Below, one piece after another: positions 45,641 through 56,329 of a stretch of DNA of 64,000 bases. The notes beneath the pieces were generated by a model, which was given only the letters and a program-made list of their open reading frames with translations, was not told the DNA's origin and did no database searches. The stretch's first letter is position 1. Every line of letters begins with the position of its first letter. Origin of the DNA: Apodemus sylvaticus (lineage: Eukaryota; Chordata; Mammalia; Rodentia; Muridae); the NCBI RefSeq assembly GCF_947179515.1, contig NC_067485.1, forward strand, positions 72,360,646 through 72,424,645, written 5' to 3'. Both the position numbers and the translations under genes were made by a program.

Positions 45641-46238
45641 AGAGGATTCTATTCAGTGCTGAGAAGTGTTTTGGTGAAAATTTCTATAGATGTCTATTAT
45701 ATCAATTTGCTTCATATCATCTATTAATTTCATTGTTTCTCAGTTTAGTTTATGTCTTGATGACCTGTCCATTCATGAGAGTGTGTTGTTGTACATTTTC
45801 ATGGTGTATGGTTTGATGTGTGATTTGAGCTTCAATAATGTTTCTTTCATGAATGTGATTATCCTTGCTTTCAATTGGAGCATAGGTGTATAGAATTGAG
45901 ATGTTATCTTGGTGGATTTTTTCCTTTGATGAAAAATCACAGTATATTTACCCTTTGTATTGCTTTTGGTTGCTTGGAAGTGAAATGGAAGTAAATGTTA
46001 GAATGGCTACTCCAGCTTGTTTCTTGCTTCTGTTTGCTTGGACAACCTTTTTCCAGCGCTTTACTCTAAGGCAGTGTCTATCTTTGTTGCTGAGGAGTGT
46101 TTCCTGTGTGTAGCAGAATAATAGACCCTGTTTACACATTCCAGTCTTTTAACCTGTGTCTGTTTGTGAATTGATTTTGATATTAATAACCAAAGGTTGT
46201 TTTTTTCTTGTTATTTTTATGTTAATGGTGTTACTTTG

Positions 46239-46263
46239 TGTGTGTGTGTGTGTGTGTGTGTGT
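46239..46263. repeat. GT microsatellite
   Basis: (GT)n of about 12 units inside the old L1. Confidence 0.95.
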
Positions 46264-47689
46264 TTCTCATTTTTTGGTTTTTCTGTTTGATGAATACTTT
46301 CTTCTGTTTCCTTGGGTGTAGTTACCCTCCTTATGCTGGAGTTTTCCTTCTAGTATCCTCTGTAGGGCCAGATTAGGAGAGAGATATTGTTTAAATTTGG
46401 TTGTCTTAAAATATCTTGGTTTCTTCATCTATGGTGGTTGAATGGCTTGCTGTGTATAGCGGTCTGGACTGACATCTGTTGTCTCTTATTGTCTGCAGGA
46501 CATCTGCCCAATAACTTCTGGCTTATGGAATCTGTTAAGAAGTCAGGTGCTAATCTGAGAAGTCTGCCTTTCTATATTACTTGGGCCTTTCCCCTTGAAG
46601 CATTTAATATTCATTTTTTTGTTCTATATGTGTAATGCTTTGATTAGTATACATCAGAAGAATTTGCTTTTCTGTTCCAATCTCTTTGGAGTTCTGTAAG
46701 CTTCTTTTTTGTTTATAGCCATCTTGTTTTTTGTGGGGAATTAGGTAATTTATTTTCTATGATTATATTAGGGATATTTTCTGGGAATTACTTCTGGGAA
46801 TCTTCAACCTTAATTATCCCAATTATTCTTACTTGTAGTCTTTTCAGATGTCCTACATTTCCTAGATGTTTTCAGTGAAAACCTTTTTAAATTTGGCTTT
46901 TTTTTGACTTGTGCATTAATTTCTCCTGTTTTATGTTCTGTGCCAGAGATTCTCTTTGTCGTGTCCTGTATTCTGTTGGTGATGCTTGAGTCTGTAGCTC
47001 CTGTTCTCTTTCTTAGGTTTTATGCCTCCAGGCTTGTCTCCATTTGTCTTTTTTATTGTTTCAATTTTCATCTTAGGTCTTGAACTATTTTATTTCCTTT
47101 AATTGTTTGATTTTATTTCCCTATATTTCTTTAAGAGATTTATTTGTTTCCTCTTAATGGTTTCAATCTACCTGATAGACTTGTCCTATATTTCATTAAG
47201 GGATGTATTTAATTCTCTAATTAAAGGCCTCAGTTATCTTCATAAGCAGAACTTTAGGGTCATAGTCTTTCTGTTCATGTATGTTAGGCTATCCAGGGCT
47301 TGATGCTTCCCATTAGGAGAGCTGGGTTCTGAAGATGCCATATTGCACTGGCTTCTGTTGATTGTGTTCTTATATATCTTAAGCCATGTTGGCTGCATCT
47401 GGTTTTGGCTAGCCTGTTAGTCTGTGGGAGTAGCAAGCCTCTGGTACTGGCTTTCACAGATTGCTGCAGACTTCCTCAAAAGTAGGCAGAGCTATGGGCT
47501 GGGGAGTGTGGTGCTGATCCATGACTGCAGGTAGAGGTTTAGAACTGAAGGAAGATGGAACTCTGAAAGGAGGAGATATATATATTTCAAGTCTGGCACC
47601 TTTTGTAAACATTTAAAATTATAATTGTTGGAAATAGTATTTTTTAGTATAAACTCTTATGATGTGCATGGGCATTTTGCCAGTATATG

Positions 47690-48010
47690 TGATTGTTTGT
47701 CACCTGGATATCTTGTGTCTTGGGAAGACATCAGAGGAAGAAATAAGATCCCTTTGAACTGGAGTTGAGACATCATGTATGTGCTGAGAATCAAACTTAG
47801 ATCTTTTATAATGGCAGCAAATACTGTTTGGGGCTGAGGTACTGCTTCTGCCCTGGATACCCTTTTGTATTTTCTTTAATTACATGTTATGTGGATGTCG
47901 GTGGACAAGCAGATAGAGGTGGTTATGTCCTTCCACCATGTTGATCCCAGGGTTCAAACTCAGGCCATTAGGCTTGGCATCAGGTGCCTTTACCCATCTT
48001 ATCAGCAAAA
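47690..48010 (-). mobile_element. Two tRNA-type SINE fragments (B3/B4-like)
   Basis: 47700-47850: AGACATCAGAGGAAGAAATA, GAATCAAACTTAGATCTTTT, GGCAGCAAATACTG. 47880-48005: CCATGTTGATCCCAGGGTTC, AAACTCAGGCCATTAGGC, ATCAGGTGCCTTTACCC. Both are antisense and diverged. They sit immediately upstream of exon 8. Confidence 0.6.
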
Positions 48011-48041
48011 GTTTTAATATGTAGCATGTGATTCTTTTTAG

Positions 48042-48256
48042 ATATGTTTTGAAGAGCATGAACAATCAGAGCAGAGGAAAAATAATGCTTTAACTTTGCA
48101 AGTATTGGACATGGAACGCAGAAACAAAGTCATGGAATCCAGGCTCCACAGAATCCAAGCTCATGAAGATTCTGACAGATTCATGCTGGGCATATACCAG
48201 CAATGCTACAATGAACAGCTAGAGGTTATAGCAGCACTATATGAACAAATAAACAA
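48042..48256 (+). CDS. ANKRD26-like gene, exon 8 (DUF3496-proximal)
   Basis: 215-nt exon; acceptor TGATTCTTTTTAG at 48041, donor AACAA|GTAAGT at 48257. Phase 0 start, so it joins exon 6 directly; 71 open codons plus two bases. It reads ICFEEHEQSEQRKNN..., then MERRNKVMESRLHRIQ, then YQQCYNEQLEVIAALYEQIN. This parallels the family pattern MELRIKDLESEL..., then KYKQLYLEELKVRKSLSNKL near the C-terminus (recalled), residue class by residue class. It is the second main support for the family call. Confidence 0.8.
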
Positions 48257-48826
48257 GTAAGTTGAACAGAGTCCCAGAAAATAAGGTACTGATAAATGTG
48301 ATGGTAACCCAAATATGTAGTGAAAAAAGTCTTCATGAAACCAATTGGATGTGAATGTCAAGATGACATAATTTTGCAAAGTATCTGCAGTAAAATAACT
48401 TTTCTTAAAAAATAAACCTTGGGCACATCTAACATTTCTTCTCTTGCTGTAGTGTTGCTTTGTTCTTTTTATATTTCCTTAAAATAAAGCTGACAACTTA
48501 AGATTTCAGCTAAGTATAGATATAGCTTTCTATTGAATACAGTTCTCTTTTTATGAATTTTCCTGTCAATATTCACTTAAGTAACACATTGACAGGTTCA
48601 AGTATGTGAGGGGCAAGTATGAATAAATTCAGGCACTTCTAGTACCTCTCCTCTGCTACTGTGTGAATTAACTCTGACTCTGACCTTTGGAGTTATCTTG
48701 AAGTAATCTGTAGTCAAACTGTCTTTGACACTTTCTTAGTTTACCTAAATCCCTGCTGGTGAATGATAAAGTATACTCTGATACATATAAATGTGAAGCA
48801 AGTTCTTTAATAGGACATTCCATTTA
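48257..48826. other. Intron, no gene seen
   Basis: AT-rich intron sequence before the full-length L1; no repeat recognised. Confidence 0.5.
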
Positions 48827-48841
48827 CTCTTATGACCATTT
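48827..48841 (+). repeat. Target-site duplication of full-length L1, left copy
   Basis: CTCTTATGACCATTT, identical to 55485-55499. The terminal T run merges with the poly(A) complement. Confidence 0.95.
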
Positions 48842-48848
48842 TTTTTTT

Positions 48849-48860
48849 AGGGCGAATTTC
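48849..48860 (-). other. 12-bp patch between two poly(A) tracts of the L1
   Basis: On the + strand: a T run (48839-48848), then AGGGCGAATTTC, then a second T run (48861-48869) and ATTATTCGATATAATTT. In the sense of the L1 the order is 3' UTR, poly(A), a 12-base non-A patch, poly(A), target duplication. This is the layout of a very short 3' transduction. Confidence 0.75.
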
Positions 48861-49112
48861 TTTTTTTTTATTATTCGATATAATTTATTTACATTTCAAA
48901 TGTTTTCCCCTTTTCTAGCCCCCCCACTCCCCGAAAGTCCCACAAACCCCCTTCTCTTCCCCTGTCCTCCCACCCACCCCTTCCCACTTCCCCGTTCTGG
49001 TGTTGCTGAATACTGTTTCACTGAGTCTTTCCAGAACTAGGGGCCACTCCTCCTTTCTTCTTGTACCTCATTTGATGTGTGGATTATGTTTTGGGTATTC
49101 CAGTTTTCTAGG

Positions 49113-52100
49113 TTAATATCCACTTATTAGTGAGTGCATACCATGATTCACCTTTTGAGTCTGGGTTACCTCACTTAGTATGATATTCTCTAGCTCCATC
49201 CATTTGCCTAAGAATTTCATGAATTCATTGTTTCTAATGGCTGAATAGTAGTACTCCATTGTGTAGATATACCACATTTTTTGCATCCACTCTTCTGTTG
49301 AGGGATACTTGGGTTCTTTCCAGCATCTGGCAATTACAAATAGGGCTGCTATGAACATAGTAGAATATGTATCCTTATTACATGGTGGGGAGTCTTCTGG
49401 GTATATGCCCAGGAGTGGTATAGCAGGATCTTCTGGAAGTAAGGTGCCCAGTTTTCGGAGGAACCGCCAGACTGATTTCCAGAGTGGTTGTACCAATTTG
49501 CAACCCCACCAGCAGTGGAGGAGTGTTCCTCTTTCTCCACACCCTCTCCAACACCTGCTGTCTCCTGAATTTTTAATCTTAGCCATTCTGACTGGTGTAA
49601 GATGAAATCTTAGGGTTGTTTTGATTTGCATTTCCCTAATGACTAATGAAGTTGAGCATTTTTTAAGATGCTTCTCCGCCATCCGAAGTTCTTCAGGTGA
49701 GAATTCTTTGTTTAACTCTGTACCCCATTTTTTAATAGGGTTGTTTGGTTTTCTGGAGTCTAACTTCTTGAGTTCTTTATATATATATGATATTAGCCCT
49801 CTTTCTGATGTAGGATTGGTGAAGATCTTTTCCCAGTTTGTTGGTTGCCGATTTGTCCTCTTGATGGTGTCCTTTGCCTTACAGAAACTTTGTAATTTTA
49901 TGAGGTCCCATTTGTCAATTCTTGCTCTTAGAGCATACGCTATTGGTGTTCTGTTCAGAAACTTTCTCCCTGCACCGATGTCCTCAAGGGTCTTCCCCAG
50001 TTTCTTTTCTATTAGCTTCAGAGTGTCTGGCTTTATGTGGAGGTCCTTGATCCATTTGGATTTGAGCTTAGTACAAGGAGACAAGGATGGATCAATTCGC
50101 ATTCTTCTGCATGCTGACCTCCAGTTGAACCAGCACCATTTGTTGAAAAGGCTATCTTTTTTCCATTGGATGTTTTCAGCCTCTTTGTCGAGGATCAGGT
50201 GGCCATAGGTGTGTGGGTTCATTTCTGGATCTTCAATCCTGTTCCATTGACCCTCCTGCCTGTCACTGTACCAATACCATGCAGTTTTTAACACTATTGC
50301 TCTGTAGTATTGCTTGAGGTCAGGGATACTGATTCCCCCAGATTTCCTTTTGTTGCTGAGAATAGTTTTAGCTATCCTGGGTTTTTTGTTGTTCCAGATG
50401 AATTTGATAATTGCTCTTTCTAACTCTGTGAAGAATTGAGTTGGGATTTTGATGGGTATTGCATTGAATCTGTATAGTGCTTTAGGCAAAATGGCCATTT
50501 TAACTATATTGATTCTACCGATCCATGAGCATGGGAGGTTTTCCCATTTTTTGAGGTCTTCTTCCATTTCCTTCTTCAGAGTCTTGAAGTTCTTGTCATA
50601 CAGATCTTTCACATGTTTGGTAAGAGTCACCCCAAGATTCTTTATACTGTTTGTGGCTATTGTGAAGGGGGTCATTTCCCTAATTTCTTTCTCAGCCTGC
50701 TTATCCTTTGAGTATAGGAAGGCCACTGATTTGCTTGAGTTGATTTTATAACCTGCCACTTTACTGAAGTTGTTTATCAGCTGCAGGAGCTCTCTAGTGT
50801 AGTTCTTTGGGTAACTTAGGTAGACGATCATGTCGTCTGCAAATAATGATAGTTTGACTTCTTCCTTTCCAATTTGTATCCCTTTGACCTCCTTATGTTG
50901 TCGAATTGCCCGAGCTAGTACCTCAAGTACAATATTGAAAAGATAAGGAGAAAGGGGGCAGCCTTGTCTGGTCCCTGATTTCAGTGGGATTGCTTCAAGT
51001 TTCTCTCCATTTAGTTTGATGCTGGCTACCGGTTTGCTGTATATTGCTTTTACTATGTTTAGGTATGGGCCTTGAATTCCTGTTCTCTCCAAGACTTTAA
51101 TCATGAAGGGATGGTGAATTTTGTCAAATGCTTTTTCAGCATCTAATGAAATGACCATGTGGTTTTGTTCTTTGAGTTTGTTTATGTAGTGGATTGTATT
51201 GATGGATTTCCGTATATTGAACCAACCCTGCATTCCCGGGATAAAGCCTACTTGATCATGGTGGATGATCGTTTTGATGTGTTCTTGGATTCGGTTGGCA
51301 AGAATTTTATTGAGTATTTTTGCATCGATGTTCATAAGGGAAATTGGTCTGAAGTTCTCTTTCTTTGTTGGATCTTTGTGTGGCTTTGGTATCAGCGTAA
51401 TTGTGGCTTCGTAGAAGGAATTGGGTAGTGTTCCTTCTGTTTCTATTTTGTGGAATAGTTTGAAGAGTATTGGTGTTAACTCTTCTTTGAAGGTCTGGTA
51501 GAATTCTGCACTGAAGCTATCTGGTCCTGTGCTTTTTTTGGTTGGAATATATAACTATAACTCCTTCTATTTCTTTAGGCATTATGGGACTGTTTAGATG
51601 GTCTAGTTGGTCCTGATTTAATTTTGGTATTTGGTATCTGTCAAGGAAATTGTCCATTTCCTCCAGATTCTCCAGTTGTGTTGAGTATAGGCTCTTGTAG
51701 TAGGATCTGATGATTTTTTGGATTTCCTCAGTTTCCGTTGTTATATCTCCCTTTTCATTTCTAAGTTTGTTAATTTGGATACTTTCTCTGTGCCCTTTGG
51801 TCATTCTGGCTAAGGGTTTATCTATCTTGTTGATTTTCTCAAAGAACCAGCTCCTGGTATTGTTGATTTTTTGTATGGTTCTCTTTGTTTCTACTTGATT
51901 GATTTCGGCCCTGAGTTTGATGATTTCCTGCCTTCTACTCCTCCTGGGCAAAATAGCTTCTTTTTGTTCCAGGGCTTTCAGGTGTGTCATTAAGCTGGTA
52001 ATGTATGCTCTCTCCATTTTCTTTTTGGAGGCACTCAGGGCTATGAGTTTTCCTCTTAGCACTGCTTTCATTGTGTCCCATAGATTTGGGTATGTTGTGT

Positions 52101-52940
52101 TTTCATTTTCATTGTGTTCTAAAAAGTCTTTAATTTCTTTCTTTATTTCTTCCTTGACCAAGGTATCATTGAGTAGAGTATTGTTCAGTTTCCACGTGTA
52201 TGTGGGCTTTCTGTTGTTTCTGTTGCTATTGAAGACCACTTTTACTCCATAGTGATCAGATAGGAGGCATGGGATTAGTTCTATCTTCTTATATTTGTTG
52301 AGGTCTGTCTTGTGACCAATTATATGGTCGATTTTGGAGAAGGTACCATGAGGTGCTGAGAAAAAGGTATATTCTTTTGTTTTAGGATAGAATGTTCTAT
52401 ATATATCTGTTAAATCTAATTGGTCCAAAGCTTCAATTAGTTTCATTGTGTCCCTGTTTAGTTTCTGTTTTCCTGATGGTCCATTGAGGAAAGTGCAGTG
52501 TTGAAGTCACCCACAATTATTGTGTTAGGTGTAATGTGTGCTTTTAGTTTTAATAAAGTTTCTTTTACGAAAGAGGGTTCCCTTGCATTTGGGGCATAGA
52601 TGTTCAGGGTTGACAGTTCTTCTTTTTGTATTTTTCCTTTGACCAGCAAGAAGTGTCCCTCAGGGTCTCTTTTGATGACTTTGGGTTGAAAGTCAATTTT
52701 ATCTGATATTAAAATGGCTACTCCAGCTTGTTTCCTGAGACCATTTGCTTGTAAAATTGTCTTCCAGCCTTTTACTCTAAGGTAGTGTTTGTCTTTGACC
52801 CTGAGGTGTGTTTCCTGTAAGCAGCAAAATGTAGGGTCCTGTTTACGTATCCATTCAGTTAGTCTGTGTCTTTTTATTGGGGCATTAAGTCCATTGATGT
52901 TAAGAGATATTAAGGAATAGTGATTGTTACTTCCTATCAT
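49113..52940 (-). pseudogene. L1 ORF2 (endonuclease / reverse transcriptase), two frameshifts
   Basis: 3828 nt, 1276 codons if read through, the usual length of rodent ORF2. Piece 1 (52940-52458) has the endonuclease start (LNINGLN, CCLQETHL). A single extra A in an A4 run at 52468-52471 shifts the frame. Piece 2 (52446-51517) has the end of the endonuclease (FYPKTKEYTFFSAPHGTFSK, DHIIGH) and the Z region. A second indel at about 51547-51556 restores the first frame. Piece 3 (to 49113, 740 aa from its first Met at 51335) holds the whole reverse transcriptase, with FADD at 50832-50843, and the Cys-rich C-terminus (CWRGCGERGTLLHCWWGC). In life the protein nicks target DNA and copies L1 RNA; this copy makes no complete one. 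Confidence 0.95.
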
Positions 52941-52999
52941 TTTTGACGTTATTTTTTAAATTTGAATGCTTAACTTCTTTTGGGTTTGATGAAAGGTTA

Positions 53000-54271
53000 C
53001 TATCTTGCTTTTTCCAGGGTGAAGTTTCCCTCCTTGTATTGGTGTTGTCCTCCTATTATCCTTTTTAGGGCCGGGTTTGTGGATAGATATTGGGTAAACT
53101 TGGTTTTGTCATGAAATATCTTAGTTTCTCCATCTATGGTGATTGAGAGTTTTGCTGGATATAGTAGTTTTGGTTGGCATTTGTGTTCTCTTAGAGTCTG
53201 CATGAGATCTGCCCAGGACCTTCTAGCCTTCATAGTCTCAGGTGAAAAGTCTGCTGTGATTCTGATAGGTCTTCCTTTATATGTTACTTGGCCTTTTTCT
53301 CTTACTGCCTTTAGTATTCTTTCTTTGTTTAGAACATTTGGTGTTTTGATTATTATGTGACGGGAAGTATTTCTGTTCTGGTCCAGTCTGTTTGGAGTTC
53401 TGTAGGCTTCTTGTATATTCATGGGCATCTCTCTCTTTAGGTTAGGGAAGTTTTCTTCCATAATTTTATTGAAGATGTTTGCTGGCCCTTTAAGTTGTAA
53501 ATCTTCACTCTCATCTATGCCTATAATCCTTAGGTTTGGTCTTCTCATTGTGTCCTGGATTTCCTGGATATTTTGGGTTACAAGCTTTTTGCATTTTGCA
53601 TTTTCTTTAACTGTTGAGTCCATGGTTTCTATGGAATCTTCAGCATCTGAGATTCTTTCTTCTATCTCTTGTATTCTGTTGTTGATATTTGCATCTCTGT
53701 CCCCTGATTTCTTCCCAAGGCTTTCTATCTCCAAAGTTGTCTCCCTTTGAGTTTTCTTAGTTGTTTCTACTTCTGATTTTAGATCCTGGATGGTTTTGCT
53801 TAGCTCCTTCACTTGCATGTTTGTGTTTTCCTGTAATTCTTTAAGAGATTTTTGTGTTTCGTCTTTCATGACCTCAGCCTGTTGACCAAAGTTCTCCTGT
53901 ATTTCTTTAAGAGCTTTTTGTGTTTCGTCTTTCATGACCTCAGCCTGTTGACCAAAGTTCTCCTGTATTTCTTTAAGTGTTTTTTGCATTTCCTCCTTGT
54001 TGGCTTTTGTATTCTCCTGGATTTCTTTCAATGATTTTTGTGTTTCCCTTGCAAGGGCTTCTAACTTTTGATCCATTTTCTCCTGAATTTCTTTATGTAT
54101 GTCCTTCATGTGTTCCTGTACCAGCATCATGACCAGTGATTTTAAATCCAAATCTTGTTTTACTGGTGTGATGGGGTATCCAGGACATGTTGGTAGAGGA
54201 GAATTGGGTTCAGATGTTGCCATATTGCCTTGATTTCTGTTAGTGACGTTCCTGCGTTTGCCTTTTGCCAT
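53000..54271 (-). CDS. L1 ORF1 protein (RNA chaperone), intact
   Basis: 423 aa, MAKGKRRNVTNRNQGN to FTLEKAR. Layout: basic N-terminus; long coiled coil about residues 50-190 with repeated KEIQEN units; then the RNA-binding RRM core (about 225-325, with RRPNLRIIGIDESED) and the C-terminal domain (KARRSWADLMQTLREHKCQP). ORF1p forms trimers that coat L1 RNA. An exact 22-residue (66-bp) unit is present in two copies in the coiled coil. No stop or frameshift. The start is the first ATG after the 5' UTR and fits the family start. Spacer to ORF2 is 59 nt. Confidence 0.96.
   Translation of the reverse strand: MAKGKRRNVTNRNQGNMATSEPNSPLPTCPGYPITPVKQDLDLKSLVMMLVQEHMKDIHKEIQEKMDQKLEALARETQKSLKEIQENTKANKEEMQKTLKEIQENFGQQAEVMKDETQKALKEIQENFGQQAEVMKDETQKSLKELQENTNMQVKELSKTIQDLKSEVETTKKTQRETTLEIESLGKKSGDRDANINNRIQEIEERISDAEDSIETMDSTVKENAKCKKLVTQNIQEIQDTMRRPNLRIIGIDESEDLQLKGPANIFNKIMEENFPNLKREMPMNIQEAYRTPNRLDQNRNTSRHIIIKTPNVLNKERILKAVREKGQVTYKGRPIRITADFSPETMKARRSWADLMQTLREHKCQPKLLYPAKLSITIDGETKIFHDKTKFTQYLSTNPALKRIIGGQHQYKEGNFTLEKAR
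53850..53985 (-). repeat. 66-bp tandem repeat in ORF1 coiled coil
   Basis: Two near-identical 66-bp units in + strand text, each with TCGTCTTTCATGACCTCAGC and GTTGACCAAAGTTCTCC. 66 bp is 22 codons, so the frame and three-heptad period are kept. Length variation of this region among rodent L1s is known. Confidence 0.95.
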
Positions 54272-55484
54272 CTAGTTCTCACTGGTGTTAGTTTATCTTG
54301 TCAGTGCTGGACTCACCAGTGCAAGCTGCCCCTTCCCAGTTGGCCTCTGGTGCACAGCTTACCTCCTGCACTGCTTGTAGACAGTGTGCTGCTGCCCAGG
54401 CTGTTCCGATCCCAAAGCAGGCACCCGAAGGCTCCCGCTGGGGCCCGCTGGATTCACTGGAGCACACTGACTTCTCCCAGCTGGCCGCCCGGAAGCCCAG
54501 CTAGCCACTTGCAGGACTTGGAGATGTAATGCTGCCGCCCAGACTGATCTGGATCCGGAAGCGGAGAGAGTAGAGCTAAGGGCTTCTGCCTGAGGCCTTG
54601 CCCCAGATTGTGTCTGTGGACCAGATGGAGCCTGTGTGCACCCCCAGGGAGTGCCGACGGTGTATGCTACTGTGACCTCCCCTGTGTTCTGCTCACTCTG
54701 CTGGGCAGCCGATCCGCCAACCGGGCTGTCGCACACAAGGTTAGCCTGGCCGCCCAGTCCCTGAGTCCAGGCAAAAGCCTGGGAGGCCAAGGTCCGAGCA
54801 AAGTTCCCCTAGGGCTATGACTGTTAATTGGGTCTGCCAGGTGACTAGGATGGCGGGCGTGTGCCCGCGCTCCCTGAAAGCGCCGGGAGAGTCTGCTTTG
54901 CTAACAATCACCTGGGCGGGTTGACTCACAGATGGCCCACCAAGCCGCCCAGTTCTTGGGGTCAGTCCTGTGCCTTTTGGGGCCTGGACCCCCGCTTTGT
55001 TAGCCTTAGGCTATGCCTGTTACAGGTCTGCCCGCCTGAGCTCTCTGTCGTCCTGCAGGCAAAATGGCGGCGGAGCGCTCGCAGGCCTGGGCAAAAAACC
55101 TCCTGGCTGGGTTGGCACCCCGATGGCCCCCCGACCCGCCCAGGGCCTGGGTGCAGGCCAACGCCCGTCGGGCTCAGACCACCGCGGTGTTGGCCTCGGA
55201 TTATGTTTGTGTACCTCAGTCTGTCCGATCCCCGGAGTCCGGAACCAAGATGGATGCACCTCTCCTGACTGGTGGGAGGCCGAGTTCTGAAGTGGCCTCC
55301 GTGCAGGACAGGCGCAGCACAACTGCAGCTGCTTGCCGCCCGGCTGGTCAGCGAAGTCAGTGGTCGTGGGCGCAGGGCCTAACTGGTCCCTGTGACGCCT
55401 TGGTTCCACTGCTGATGGCCCTTCAGCTGGAGCAGCCACTGCTGCCGCCGCCGCCGCCGCTGCCGCCGCCGCCACCGCCCGACT
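54272..55484 (-). promoter_or_regulatory. L1 5' UTR / promoter, CpG-rich
   Basis: 1.2 kb of GC- and CpG-rich sequence ending in a (CCG)n-like run at 55441-55478, in contrast to its AT-rich surroundings. It drives L1 transcription toward the left. No obvious tandem monomers. Rodent L1s can also start transcripts in the opposite direction; that direction points at exon 9, 90 bp away. Open frames of 100-150 aa here are side products of GC content. Confidence 0.85.
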
Positions 55485-55499
55485 CTCTTATGACCATTT
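55485..55499 (+). repeat. Target-site duplication of full-length L1, right copy
   Basis: CTCTTATGACCATTT, identical to 48827-48841; directly adjoins the first base of the L1. Confidence 0.95.
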
Positions 55500-55573
55500 A
55501 AACAGAAAAGTGTTTCTAAAATGCATTTCAGGAACAAAAGTAATATGTATATTATGGATTTGTCTTTTTTTAG

Positions 55574-55810
55574 TGGTAACAAGAGGAAAGTGAAGCTGCA
55601 GGAAGACATTGCTACAACAGTTGCAGAGGAAGAGCTACTTACACACTCACACACTGGGGCAGTGCACATTCCAGAGGAAACTAGTGTTTCAGGTCCTCAT
55701 CACCACAATGGATTTGGATTGAGTGGAACTGTTACTCCAAGTTTGGGGACAGCACATCGCCAGCATAGAGGGAGAGCTTTCAGAAAGAAAGGTCAACGTA
55801 GCTCACCAAG
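55574..55810 (+). CDS. ANKRD26-like gene, exon 9
   Basis: 237-nt exon; acceptor TGTCTTTTTTTAG at 55573, and a weaker donor CACCAAG|GTTGGT at 55811. AA from exon 8 plus T gives Asn, then GNKRKVKLQEDIATTVAEEE, a middle with SGPHHHNGFGLSGTVTPSLG and a basic end RQHRGRAFRKKGQ. In the family a NERLAEVNTKLL coiled-coil end followed by a less ordered tail falls here (recalled). If the donor is not used, the frame stops at 55851-55853, making this a last exon. The exon starts 90 bp from the L1 promoter. Confidence 0.68.
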
Positions 55811-56329
55811 GTTGGTCACAGTTTCCATTGTCTCCAAGACCCTCCCTTTCTGACAGAACTACTTTCAGGTCTATCTGTTGAATTACAAGACCTGCTCAGA
55901 TAAGGGTGAAATTGATCTCTGTTATTAAGGAGAGGAAACATTTTAACCTCCTTCTCTCTGTGATGGTCTTACCTTTTATTTTTACTTATTTTGTTTCCCC
56001 ATCCTTTTCCTATAAAATTTTTGAGTTTTCTTTTTCAGTTTTCAATCCTGTTATCCCCTTCCCCAACTCCTATGATATGCATCCCCACTTTTCTACCTAC
56101 CTGTGGGTTAAAAGTGGGAGCCTGCATCCAGACAGAGCACTGGGCTGCTGGGCAAGGCAGACACAAGGAGTTGGGCTGCAGGTTTCCCCATGGAACAAAC
56201 AGGCATGCATCAGGCTATGAGAAGCTACATGACCCTGCTCTGGGGGTGGGGAAGGGCAGCCTGTATGTTCACCTGGGGGAGCTGGCAGGGCAGAGTTCAT
56301 AGGGCCCAGGCCTCAAAGAGGTCAAGGAA
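55811..56329. other. No gene seen
   Basis: No exon with matching phase found; the 103-110-aa open frames overlap in different phases and have no motif. Confidence 0.4.

Larger units (their letters stand above)
43975..47540 (-). mobile_element. Old L1, decayed, with internal deletion and a young insertion
   Basis: Antisense ORF2 end 43975-44460, a jump at about 44460 to the middle of ORF2 (44475-45440), a young L1 tail at 45445-45640, the endonuclease region 45645-46190 (for example GGCTACTCCAGCTTG at 46005), ORF1 46190-47300 and 5' UTR to about 47540. All frames are broken. Confidence 0.82.
48842..55484 (-). mobile_element. Full-length rat-type L1 (6.6 kb)
   Basis: Complete element on the minus strand: 5' UTR 55484-54272, ORF1 54271-53000, 59-bp spacer, ORF2 52940-49113 (two frameshifts), 3' UTR 49112 to about 48870, poly(A). 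Flanked by a perfect 15-bp target duplication. It is inserted antisense to the host gene, in the intron between exons 8 and 9. It is the youngest-looking element here and the only one with a 5' end. It cannot code for an intact ORF2 protein, but ORF1 and the promoter look intact. Confidence 0.97.

Noticed and set aside
49621..50208. 195-aa plus-strand frame, and similar ones at 1-900, 10524, 11487, 13917, 49309, 50449, 51899 and 53421
   Set aside because: All are antisense shadows of L1 ORF1 or ORF2.
54230..55501. GC-rich frames of 100-151 aa, some with poly-Ala or poly-Pro
   Set aside because: They lie in the non-coding L1 5' UTR; long frames are expected by chance in GC-rich sequence and by the CCG repeat.
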